NCBI GenBank assembly: GCA_965206395.1
Contig: CBDBJK010000031.1
Location: 62,001 to 126,000 of the forward strand
Reading direction: 5' to 3'
DNA length: 64,000 bases
DNA from: CBDBJK01 sp965206395
GTDB lineage: Bacteria; Chloroflexota; Dehalococcoidia; Lucifugimonadales; CATOSD01
The translations under genes were made by a program, and so were the position numbers. Below, piece by piece: positions 18,972 to 27,262 of this stretch. Below the pieces are notes generated by a model. It did no database searches and was not told where the DNA came from. It worked only from the letters and a program-made list of their open reading frames with translations. The first letter of the stretch is position 1, and each line of letters starts with the position of its first letter.

Positions 18972-20000
18972 ATGGTTCAGGCACAGGACGTAAGACAGCT
19001 ATCATACATTCAGGCCGTTAACGAGGCGTTGCGTCAGGAGATGGAGCGCGATTCCGCCGTCATCATAATGGGCGAGGATATCGCAGGAGGCGCAGGCCGC
19101 CCGGACAAAGAGGACGCTTGGGGCGGCCCCATGAGGCTGACAAAAGGTCTCATCGGTCAGTTCGGGCCGGAGCGAATCCGCGACACGCCCATATCCGAGG
19201 CGGGATTCGTCGGCGCGGGCGTCGGCGCGGCGGCAACCGGACTGCGGCCCGTCGTAGACCTCATGTACGTCGGCTTCTTTGGCGTATGCGCAGACCAGAT
19301 TGTCAACAATGCCGCCAAGATACACTACATGTTCGGCGGCAAGGTCAAAATCCCCCTGACGATTATGACCGGCATCGGCGCGGGCACGAACTCGGCGGCG
19401 CAGCACTCCGAGACGCTGTACTCGGTGTTCACGCACTTCCCAGGGCTGAAGTGCGTCGTGCCGTCCAATCCCTACAACGCCAAAGGGTTGTTCATGTCCG
19501 CCATTCGTGATGACGACCCTGTTATCGTCTTCAACAACAGGCAGCTTATGGGAATGCGCTTCGACCAGAACGTCCCTGAGGAGCCGTACACTGTGCCCAT
19601 AGGGAAGGCCGTCATCGCCAGGGAAGGAACAGACGTTACGCTCGTAGGCATCGGCTACTTGACGAACGTCTGCCTTCAAGCTGCTCAGGAGCTTGAGGCG
19701 CAAGGATACTCTGCCGAAGTAATCGACCTGCTTTCCCTGTCTCCGATGGACGATGAGGCCATACTTACATCTGTCAGAAAGACCAGGAAGATTGTCATCG
19801 TAGACGAAGATTATCCCAGGTGCAGTATCGCCGGTGACATTTCCGCACTTGTCGCGGAAGAAGCATTCGATTACCTGGACGCTCCACCCAAGCGAGTCAC
19901 CCCTCCTCATACACTGGTTCCTTACAGTCGCACGCTTGAGGCAATGTATGTGCCGGACAAGGACAAAGTCGTAGCGGCGGCTCGTGAGGTTCTGGAATAG
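18972..20000 (+). CDS. 2-oxoacid dehydrogenase E1 beta subunit
   Basis: Beta subunit of 342 residues, partner of the preceding E1 alpha. Family blocks are IIMGEDIAGGAG, RIRDTPISEAGFVGAGVGAA, HSETLYSVFTHFPGLKCVVPS and EVIDLLSLSPMDDEAI. The C-terminal domain has KIVIVDEDYPRCSIAGDI. ATG 18972 is chosen over GTG 18969 for spacing to GAGGAGA at 18961-18967. It follows E1 alpha by 87 bases, nearly all of which are the T3 repeat, and is followed 10 bases later by E2. Confidence 0.94.
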   Translation: MVQAQDVRQLSYIQAVNEALRQEMERDSAVIIMGEDIAGGAGRPDKEDAWGGPMRLTKGLIGQFGPERIRDTPISEAGFVGAGVGAAATGLRPVVDLMYVGFFGVCADQIVNNAAKIHYMFGGKVKIPLTIMTGIGAGTNSAAQHSETLYSVFTHFPGLKCVVPSNPYNAKGLFMSAIRDDDPVIVFNNRQLMGMRFDQNVPEEPYTVPIGKAVIAREGTDVTLVGIGYLTNVCLQAAQELEAQGYSAEVIDLLSLSPMDDEAILTSVRKTRKIVIVDEDYPRCSIAGDISALVAEEAFDYLDAPPKRVTPPHTLVPYSRTLEAMYVPDKDKVVAAAREVLE

Positions 20001-20010
20001 GAGAAACCCT

Positions 20011-21198
20011 ATGGCAACGCCTATAGTCATGCCAAGGCTCGGCGACTTCATGACCGAGGGCCAGGTCGGCAAGTGGTCTAAATCTCCCGGCGAGTCGGTG
20101 AAGCAGGGCGAGGTCATCGCCGCAATCGAGTCTGAAAAGCTGAACTACGATCTGGAAGCCGCCAGCGACGGCGTCTTTCATCCGATAGTGTCCGAAGGCG
20201 AGACGGTGCTGGTGGATGGCGTTATGGGCTACCTGCTTGCCGAGGGCGAGCCTCCGCCGGAAACGATGACGATGGGGGTTAGGGTTCAGGGTTTAGGGGT
20301 TGGAAAGATTACTCCCCAACCCCCAACCCCTAAGCCCCAAACCCTATCTACCCCATCTACTCCCGGAGCAAGACGGCTTGCGGCGAACCTGGGCATCGAC
20401 ATCTCGCAGGTCGCGCCAACCGGCCCTCGCGGCAGAGTCGTGGATGCGGACGTTCGCGCCCACGCCGAGCAGCAAGGGACATCGCAAAAAGGCCCGAAGA
20501 TTCCGCCGGGGCTGCCCACGCCCTCCAAAATCGTTCCGATGGAGGGAATCCGCAGGGCCGTTGCCGAGCACATGCGCGGCAGCATCGCCAGCACCGCCCA
20601 GCTTTCGTACTTCCTCGAAGTGGATGTTACCGAGGCGCAACGGCTTCGTAGAGAGCATTCAGGGGAATCCGACGGTGTGCTGACGCTTGCCAACGTGCTC
20701 ATCATGGCGTGCGCCGAAGCGCTGAAACGCGTTCCAGCACACAACACTATTCTGTCGGACGGCAGCATCCTGTATTTCGACGAGATCAACATCGGTGTGG
20801 CGGTAGCCCTGGACGATGGCCTCATAGTGCCTGTAGTCAGGAACGTACAGGACAAGGACATCTTTCAGGTTTCTCAGGAAACTCAAGAGTTGGCTGTGAA
20901 GGCGCGCGAGGGCAAACTCTTGCCAGATGAGGTAATTGGTGGTACATTCACCATCAGCGTTCTGGGCACGGTGGACGGCTTCACGCCGATTCTGAACCCA
21001 GGGCAAAGCGCAATTCTGGGTGTGGGCAGGTCTTCACAGAAGCCTGTCGTGAGAAATGGAGAGATTGTCATAAGAGAGATGATGACCGTCAGCCTGACGG
21101 CTGACCATCAGGTCATAGACGGCGCGGTCGCGGCCAGCTTCATGCGCCGTTTCCAACAGCAAATCGAGCGCCCCTCGGCCCTTTTCAAGAAAGGCTAG
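20011..21198 (+). CDS. Dihydrolipoamide acyltransferase (E2) with repeat-derived linker
   Basis: E2 core enzyme of 395 residues. The lipoyl domain (residues 1-78) has the lipoyl-lysine in IESEKLNYDLEA. The peripheral-subunit-binding domain has ARRLAANLGIDISQVAPTGPRG near residues 117-140. The catalytic acyltransferase domain ends with ADHQVIDGAVAASF, including the active His and Asp. Between lipoyl and binding domains, residues about 88-112 (MGVRVQGLGVGK, then TPQPPTPKPQTLSTP) are encoded by the telomere-like repeat T4. Start ATG has AGGAG at 19999-20003. Last gene of the operon. Confidence 0.94.
   Translation: MATPIVMPRLGDFMTEGQVGKWSKSPGESVKQGEVIAAIESEKLNYDLEAASDGVFHPIVSEGETVLVDGVMGYLLAEGEPPPETMTMGVRVQGLGVGKITPQPPTPKPQTLSTPSTPGARRLAANLGIDISQVAPTGPRGRVVDADVRAHAEQQGTSQKGPKIPPGLPTPSKIVPMEGIRRAVAEHMRGSIASTAQLSYFLEVDVTEAQRLRREHSGESDGVLTLANVLIMACAEALKRVPAHNTILSDGSILYFDEINIGVAVALDDGLIVPVVRNVQDKDIFQVSQETQELAVKAREGKLLPDEVIGGTFTISVLGTVDGFTPILNPGQSAILGVGRSSQKPVVRNGEIVIREMMTVSLTADHQVIDGAVAASFMRRFQQQIERPSALFKKG
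20274..20346. repeat. Telomere-like palindromic repeat, copy T4, inside a coding region
   Basis: G-arm gggggttagggttcaggg plus ggggttgg, C-arm ccccaacccccaacccc plus ccccaaacccta. It is read in frame as the E2 interdomain linker. Confidence 0.85.
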
Positions 21199-21392
21199 GG
21201 AATCAGAGGGATAGCACTGAGACAAAGCGGCGAGGCTACACAAGCCATTGCTGCCGATGATAATGCCATGAGGAGCTGCGCTTGCAGGGGTGCGTGGCAT
21301 TTGTATGCACATTGGGGAGGATAGGATGATGAAGCGGATGGCTATTTTTGGGGAATTATGGCGTTAACTTCGCAAGGAACGATGATGATAGA

Positions 21393-21827
21393 TCACCAGG
21401 GAAGATTCTCGACTTTGGATTCCATTCCACCTGGAATGTCTGGGATGTTGTCTACTGCCTGTGGTTCCTCCGTCAATGTCCACATTCCCCTACCACAATT
21501 CTTGAAACGTTGGTCAGTGCTGAGATAAGAGCCTATTGAATTGACCGGCTTACTTCCGCCAACATGAACTCCACGTTCACTAACTTTTCCCAATATGTTC
21601 ACGCGGTGCAATGGTCGTTCAGACGATAGAGTATCGTAGATGGCATCTGTCAGTTCTTGAGCGTAAGTACTGGCACGCCGTCCACTAGCATCAATCCCAC
21701 TTGAACGTTCTTGGTTGATACGGATAGCGACGTGAAGTGATTCAAGCTCTTTGTCGATCTTATGCTTCTTGGCTTCCCACTCTTTGACCAGCGCTCGTAG
21801 TTCTACATCCAAAGACTGCCAGCCCAT
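21393..21827 (-). CDS. HARE-HTH-like winged-helix protein
   Basis: Small protein of 144 residues. The N-terminal half is a charged helical coil (LRALVKEWEAKKHKIDKELE). The C-terminal half reads AIYDTLSSERPLHRVNILGK, then GVHVGGSKPVNSIGSYLS and FKNCGRGMWTL, which is the pattern of the HARE-HTH/restriction-associated winged helix (also near RNA polymerase delta). It probably binds DNA or modified DNA. It is upstream of nothing obvious; a tRNA gene lies 118 bases behind its start on the same strand. Confidence 0.65.
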   Translation of the reverse strand: MGWQSLDVELRALVKEWEAKKHKIDKELESLHVAIRINQERSSGIDASGRRASTYAQELTDAIYDTLSSERPLHRVNILGKVSERGVHVGGSKPVNSIGSYLSTDQRFKNCGRGMWTLTEEPQAVDNIPDIPGGMESKVENLPW

Positions 21828-21944
21828 TGCATTCCTCCCATAGTGTCCCGACCAATGGTAGTGACCATTCTGGTTCTGTAGCTATTGTCCCCACTAGCCC
21901 ACTGGTTAAGATGAGGGTCGTGGGAAAGCGTTGCAATCCTACAA

Positions 21945-22036
21945 TGGCGGAGAGGAAGGGATTCGAACCCTTGGGGGTGTGTCATCACCCCTCTCGATCC
22001 TTAACCGAGCCCAATAGACCACTCTGGCACCTCTCC
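21945..22036 (-). tRNA. Class II tRNA, Ser-type body with AAG (Leu) anticodon
   Basis: Folds as a normal 7/5 cloverleaf. Acceptor arms GGAGAGG and CCTCTCC, T8 and G9, D stem CCA/TGG with the GG of the D loop, anticodon stem CTCGG/TCGAG with loop TTAAGGA. A long variable arm has a 6-bp stem GGGGTG/CACCCC. The T arm is AAGGG-TTCGAAT-CCCTT, followed by discriminator G73 and an encoded CCA. G73 and the long variable arm are serine identity elements, but the anticodon reads AAG, a leucine anticodon. C10-G25 is also unusual. It may be a real odd tRNA or a decayed serine tRNA. Confidence 0.8.
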
Positions 22037-22181
22037 GCAAAAGTCCCCTGGGTAGGGGCAAGCAAGGTGACGGGCAGCGTCACAATCGGCCCACTAAGGT
22101 GCGCTAACACCTTTTGGATAAAGCCGGTCTCCCCGCAAGGAGCGTTGCCCGCTGCCTTGTATTGTACAGCCCGAGTCAAGG

Positions 22182-22328
22182 ATGGACAAGGTGAAGATTT
22201 CGGACAACAAAGAGGCGGTCCCGCAGGAACCGCCTAAAATAGACATGAAGACACTGGATGTCGTGGTTAAGAAGGTTTTGAACTACGGTCCCACCAAGGC
22301 TAGTCGGCAATCAAAGCCTGATAGGTAA
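22182..22328 (+). CDS. Small ORF convergent with the IS1595 transposase
   Basis: A 48-residue frame, MDKVKISDNKEAVPQ followed by PPKIDMKTLDVVVKKVLNYG and a basic tail. It is convergent with, and overlaps by about 29 bases, the 3' end of the IS1595-family transposase. Small basic proteins of this style accompany some IS1595-type elements, so it may be a passenger of the element; that is an inference from position and composition. The ribosome site is poor. Confidence 0.35.
   Translation: MDKVKISDNKEAVPQEPPKIDMKTLDVVVKKVLNYGPTKASRQSKPDR
22213..22235 (-). terminator. Hairpin downstream of the IS1595 transposase
   Basis: AGGCGGT pairs with ACCGCCT around a 9-base loop; on the minus strand it is followed by CTTTGTTGT. 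It lies inside the small ORF on the other strand. Confidence 0.4.
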
Positions 22329-23230
22329 GCCTCTTTCCAACTGTCCCCTTCACCAAGCTTTCCAACCGCTTCATGGTGGGCCGCTTCACGTTCCCCTCGT
22401 TTAGCCTAAAGGTGAACTCGTCTACGTACCTGCCCAGATGCTTCACGGAGACATGGTGATAGGTGCCGTGTAGTCCACGCTTCAGCACACTCCAGAAACT
22501 CTCGATGCCGTTGGTGTGGGCCATGCCATTGACGTACTCGTTGGCGCTATGCCGGACCGTCCAGTGGGAGCGGTGTTTCATGCCTTGGTATGCTGCTGCC
22601 TCGTCGGTGTAAACCACGCTCCCATCTTCTGTGACGCTCGCCACAAACCCTTGCAGGTTCTCCTTGTCGGTGAAGGCTATGGGTCTTGCCACCACCCGCC
22701 CGGTCTCCCTGTCCCTGGCCCCAACTACCGCCGTCTTGCCTACAGGCCCGCGCCCTGCGTGGAGTTTCTTGCTGGCGTGCTTTATTGCGTTCCTTGCCTC
22801 CGATGTAGGTCTCGTCAACCTCCGCCACACCTTCTATCGGTACGGCCTCCATGTTGCCGCAGGCTTCCCGCAGACGGTGCAACATGAACCATGTGGCCTT
22901 TTGCGTGACACCTATCTCCTTGGATAGTTGGAGGCTGCTGACGCCTTTCCGGGCAGTCTCCAGGATGTACATGGCGTACAGCCATTTATCCAGGGGAATG
23001 TGGGATCGCTCAAAGATCGTCCCAGTCCTAACGGTGAACTTCTTGCGGCAGCCCTTACACTGGTGGTATTGGGAGTCCTTCATGCGTCCGGTACGCTGGC
23101 TATCACAATGTGGGCAGATCATTCCGTCGGCCCAACGGAGACCTTCAATGTACTCGATGGCCGAGGCTTCGTTAGGGAATCTCCTGAAAAACTCGTATGC
23201 GCTGATGGTGGTCCCGCTGTTGTCTACCAT
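22300..23230 (-). pseudogene. IS1595-family transposase with frameshift
   Basis: DDE transposase of the ISXO2 type. The N-terminal zinc ribbon has ICPHCDS and CKGCRKKFTVRTGT, then a helix-turn-helix region (SSLQLSKEIGVTQKATWFMLHRLR). The first catalytic Asp is in VAEVDETYIGGKERN. There the frame breaks near 22790: one extra A in aataaag separates it from the frame continuing HASKKLHAGRGPVGKTAVVG, the second Asp in VVYTDEAAAY and Glu in NGIESFWSVLKRG. Removal of one A would restore a protein of about 310 residues. Programmed shifting is possible but the site is not a typical slippery sequence. Confidence 0.85.
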
Positions 23231-23300
23231 TTGGATTGGCTCCTGTGTTCTGAGTACAACCCAAGTCTATCAGCTACAGCTTGCGAAGGCAAGTATATAA

Positions 23301-25010
23301 TGCCCTATTTTTAGGCCGATCTGGAGGGCAAGCCTCCGGCTGATTTTCTTCGGAGCCATTATCGGCTTTGCCCTGCTTCCGCATCCAGGCGACGCGCCAG
23401 TCCAGGCTATACAGCATCTAAACATCGTGGTCATTATGCTGGACGACCTGGACGTGGAGTCGCTCGACCTGATGGTTGAGGCAGGCTTTATGCCAAATTT
23501 CCAAGAGCACATCCTCGACCGTGGCATCAGCTTTTCCGAGACCTTCGTTACCAACGCCTTGTGCTGCCCCTCAAGGGCCACGTATCTGACAGGCCAGTAT
23601 GCCCACAACCACAAAGTCCTTGGCAACACCTTACCTAAAGGCTCCTATGGAGACGGCGGCGACGGAATCCTGTGGTGGGACTTGTTCGGAGACGACGAGC
23701 TAGACGGGGATTTCGAGGGCGAGAACGAGACCATCGCCGTCTGGATGCAAAACGCCGGATACAACACGGGTTACGTTGGCAAGTATCTCAACGGATATGG
23801 CAAAGAAACCGCTATTGACTACGTACCCCCCGGTTGGAGCGACTGGCAAGGCCTGCTAGACCCCGGAACGTACTGCATGTACAACTACTCGATTTATGAC
23901 AGTCAGGATGACACCATATCCGTATATACGGGCGATGGTCGGATCAAGCGTGTACGCGATGGCGAGTTGATCGAAGTCGTCCCCGTCGACAGTTGGACGG
24001 ACAATTACCAGACCGACGTTTTGGCACAGCGTTCCGTTGAATTCATATCAGACAGCGCTCAAGTGGGCGCGCCATTCTTCCTCATCATAATGCCCCTGGC
24101 CCCGCACGTGGAGCTATGCGGCAACATTCCGTTTGAGTGGGCGTCGGGCGGCATATCGTTCGCCGACATGTGGAAGCTGACGATACGACCCGCAAACAGA
24201 CACTCGGACACGAGCATATTACCTTCGCTTGAAGACGTGATGGCGGCGTCTTTCAACGAGGAGGATTACGATGACAAGCCTCGGTGGATGTCGGATGAGG
24301 CCAGCCCCAAGTATCGTCCTCTCATGACCGAGGAGGACATCGACGCGCTGAGGAAGCAATACAAGGACCGTCTCGCTTCGCTCAGGGCAGTGGACGACCT
24401 CATCGGCAACGTGGTAGCAGAGCTTGCCAGCGTGGGAGAGCTAGACAACACCGTCATCGTTTTCACGTCCGACAACGGGATGCTCAGTGGCGAGCATCGC
24501 CTGACCCAGAAGAAGTTCGCCTATGAGGAGTCAATTCGAGTGCCGATCGTCATCGCAGCGCCCTGGTCGAGCCTGCCTCAGACCAGAAACGAGATGGTAC
24601 TGAACAATGACCTCGCGCCAACGATTGCCGATCTAGCAGACGCGAGCATCCCAGTGAGCTTTGACGTGGGCGGACGTTCCCTTGTTCCACTGCTGAATGC
24701 TCAGCCGCAAGCCGACTGGCAGCGCAAGAGATTTCTGGTCGAACACTGGGAAACTAAAAAATCCAACCTGGGAATGCCTACATACTATGGTATTCGGTAT
24801 AAGCGTTTCTTGTATGTGCACTGGTTGGACGAGTTCAAGTCGCGAGAGTTCTACCCAGGGCTGGACACCCCATCCGGCGCGGAGCAGCTTTACAACTTCT
24901 ATCCCCACCTGCCGGAGGACATCAAGATATACCTGAACAGGCAGGTCGCGCAGCTAGCGGGTTGTATAGGAAACGCTTGCCGCAGTCTCGAAGACGGAGG
25001 CAGCCCATGA
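23301..25010 (+). CDS. Sulfatase (formylglycine type), possibly lacking its own start
   Basis: Secreted sulfatase of about 560 residues. The alkaline-phosphatase-like core has VIMLDDLDVESLDLM (metal Asp pair) and the formylglycine motif CCPSRATYLTGQYAHN, in which the Cys is converted by a maturase. Further blocks are YVGKYLNGYG, DVLAQRSVEFI, MPLAPHVE, VFTSDNGMLSGEHRLTQKKF and NNDLAPTIADLAD. A signal-like segment (ASLRLIFFGAIIGFALLPHPG) is in frame from about 23330 but has no ATG/GTG/TTG after the stop at 23298; the first internal ATG is 23427. The paralogue next door has a full signal peptide, so the IS1595 element probably removed the start. Confidence 0.85.
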   Translation, partial: CPIFRPIWRASLRLIFFGAIIGFALLPHPGDAPVQAIQHLNIVVIMLDDLDVESLDLMVEAGFMPNFQEHILDRGISFSETFVTNALCCPSRATYLTGQYAHNHKVLGNTLPKGSYGDGGDGILWWDLFGDDELDGDFEGENETIAVWMQNAGYNTGYVGKYLNGYGKETAIDYVPPGWSDWQGLLDPGTYCMYNYSIYDSQDDTISVYTGDGRIKRVRDGELIEVVPVDSWTDNYQTDVLAQRSVEFISDSAQVGAPFFLIIMPLAPHVELCGNIPFEWASGGISFADMWKLTIRPANRHSDTSILPSLEDVMAASFNEEDYDDKPRWMSDEASPKYRPLMTEEDIDALRKQYKDRLASLRAVDDLIGNVVAELASVGELDNTVIVFTSDNGMLSGEHRLTQKKFAYEESIRVPIVIAAPWSSLPQTRNEMVLNNDLAPTIADLADASIPVSFDVGGRSLVPLLNAQPQADWQRKRFLVEHWETKKSNLGMPTYYGIRYKRFLYVHWLDEFKSREFYPGLDTPSGAEQLYNFYPHLPEDIKIYLNRQVAQLAGCIGNACRSLEDGGSP

Positions 25011-26451
25011 GGAGGCTGCGGACAATGAGAATGTTCTGGAGGGCAGTTCTCGGCGCTGTTCTTCCAGGGGTTGCCATTGGCATCGCATTGTTGCTTCATC
25101 TTGGCGACGCGGCTGCTCAGGCAGAAGGTATTCCCCCAAATGTCGTGGTCATCATGCTTGATGACCTGGACGTGGAGTCGCTCGACTTGATGGTGAACGC
25201 GGGCCTCATGCCGAATTTCAAGACGCATATTCTCGACAAAGGCACTAGCTTTTCGGAGTCCTTTGTGTCCAATCCATTGTGCTGCCCCTCGCGGGCAACG
25301 TATCTGACGGGCCAGTACGCGCACAACCACAAAGTCATCTCAAACCTTGTCTCCTCCGGCGGATGAGGCGTCCTATGGTGGGACTTATACGGCGACGGCG
25401 AGCTTGACGGCGACTTCGAAGGCGAGAACGAAACCATCGCCGTCTGGATGCAGAACGCCGGATACCGCACCGGATACATTGGCAAATACCTCAATGGCCA
25501 GGGCCACAACACCGCCAAAGATCGCGTTCCCGTTGGATGGAACGACTGGCAGGGGTTGTTGGATTTTGGCACTTATTGCGTCTATAACTACAGCATATAC
25601 GATAATCAGGAAGACCTCATTTCAGTCTACGGAAGCGATGGACGCATCAGGAAGGTGCGCGACGGGCAGCTTGTTGAGGTCGAGGTTGTTGATGACTGGC
25701 GAGATAACTACCAGACTGACGTTCTTGCGCAGCGCTCCGTCGAATTCATTTCGGAGAGCGCGGGCGACGAGCCATTCTTCCTCACCGTTATGCCCATAGC
25801 GCCACACACCGAGATTTGCGACAACGTGCCGCTCTGGACTATCGATTGCAATCTCACCGACGTGTGGGAGTACACCATCCGTCCCGCCGATAGACACTCG
25901 GACACGAGCATCTGCCCACTCTCGACGAGACTATCACGCCATCGTTCAACGAGGCTGACCTCACAGATAAGCCCCGGTGGATGTGGGACGAGACCAACAT
26001 CAGGTATCGCGCGCTCCTTAATGAGGAGAACACCGACGACCTGAGGCAGCAATATCAGGGCCGCCTCGGTTCCTTGCGAGCCGTAGACGACCTCATCGGC
26101 AACGTCGTGACAGAGCTTGCCAACACAGGCGAACTCGACAACACTGTCATCATCTTCACATCCGACAACGGCTGGTTCTCCGGCGAGCATCGTCTTTCTC
26201 AGAAGATGTTTGCCTACGAAGAGGCGATTCGCGTGCCTCTCTTCATCGTAACCCCCGGGTCGGGCCAGCCTCAGAGCAGAAGCGAGATGGTGTTGAACAA
26301 CGACCTCGCCCCGACGATTGCCGCGCTCGCGGGCGCAAGCATCCCCGAATACTTCGAGGTGGATGGGCGCTCGCTTGTGCCGCTGCTGGACACTCAGGCG
26401 CAGGCCAACTGGCAGCGCAAAAGGTTCCTGGTCGAACACGGGGAGATACTA

Positions 26452-27262
26452 GGTTGTGTTGACATTTGGTGCATAATGGATACATGTCAACGACTGAATT
26501 ACGCAATGAACAATGGTCGAAAATCCTTGAATTTCTGCGCTCATGCCCAGACCTCTACGTTGGAGAGGAGGACGATTGCAGGCGCTACGTCGAGGCCATC
26601 CTGTGGATGGCACGAAGTGGTGCTCCTTGGAGACTGCTGCCTGAGCACTACGGTCACTGGAACAGCGTATATAAGCGCTTCGCACGCTGGTGTGAAAAGG
26701 GTGTATGGGAACGAATGCATCAGCATTTTGTGCAAGACCCCGATATGGAGCATGTCATCATTGATAGCACTGTGATAGTTCGCGCTCATCCCTGTGCTGC
26801 TGGAGCCTCCAAAAAAACGGTGGCCAATCGGCCCAAGCTCTTGGCCGGAGCCGAGGCGGGTTCAGTACCAAGATCCACGTGAGCGTGGATGGATTGGGCA
26901 ACCCGTTGCGCTTTGAGCTCACAGCAGGTCAACGTCACGACATCACCCAGGCACAGGCATTGATAGCTGATTTCGAAACCGAGCATGTGATTGCTGATAA
27001 GGGATACGATTCGATGGATTTTCTCCAATGCATCCTGGGCAGGGGCGCGTTACCTGTGATTCCACCTCGGTCAAATCGAAAGACGCCACGAGAGTATGAT
27101 GAGTACCTTTACCGAGAGCGCCACCTTGTGGAGTGTTTCATCAACAAGATCAAGCACTACCGGCATATCTTCTCTCGCTTTGACAAGCTGTCATCGCGTT
27201 TCCTGGGATTCTTGAACTTCGTCGGTGCTCTCATATGGCTCAGATGAAATGTCAACACAACC
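26452..27262 (+). mobile_element. IS5-family element, copy 2 (811 bp, intact)
   Basis: Perfect terminal repeats GGTTGTGTTGACATTT and its complement, flanked by TA on both sides (26450-26451 and 27263-27264). It is the shortest copy because it has only one full 11-bp GATAGCACTGT unit plus GATA, leaving the transposase frame open. Inserted in the second sulfatase gene. Confidence 0.95.
26484..27247 (+). CDS. IS5-family transposase, two frames joined by -1 slip at A7
   Basis: Start ATG 26484 (MSTTELRNEQWSKILEFL). Frame one carries the helix-turn-helix region and the first catalytic Asp in DSTVIVRAHPCAAGASKK. At the A7 run 26811-26817 a -1 slip from TCC AAA AAA gives KNGGQSAQALGRSRGGFSTK, the standard family sequence, which continues directly into frame two: HVSVDGLGNP, HVIADKGYDS (second Asp) and HLVECFINKIKHYRHIFSRFDKL (Glu). 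Frame two ends at 27247. The combined product is about 254 residues. This is the only copy in the window whose first frame reaches the slip site correctly. Confidence 0.9.

Larger units (their letters stand above)
22170..23300 (-). mobile_element. IS1595-family (ISXO2-like) insertion element, ends approximate
   Basis: Region defined by the transposase and the small convergent ORF. I could not identify the terminal inverted repeats, so the ends are approximate. The right edge is set near 23300, where the reading frame of the neighbouring sulfatase signal peptide begins without a start codon, as expected if the element replaced its 5' end. Confidence 0.6.

Noticed and set aside
19002..20117. 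Long open frame (371 codons) antisense to the E1 beta gene
   Set aside because: Mirror frame of a GC-rich coding gene; no family motif and no ribosome site, while the sense frame is a clear E1 beta.
22040..22180. Structured RNA gene (SRP, tmRNA or RNase P) between the tRNA and the small ORF
   Set aside because: None of the diagnostic conserved blocks of these RNAs was found on either strand.
25364..25366. TGA in the second sulfatase as a possible selenocysteine codon
   Set aside because: The paralogue has Gly/Asp residues around this position, not Cys, and no matching hairpin follows; it is one of three lesions in the gene.
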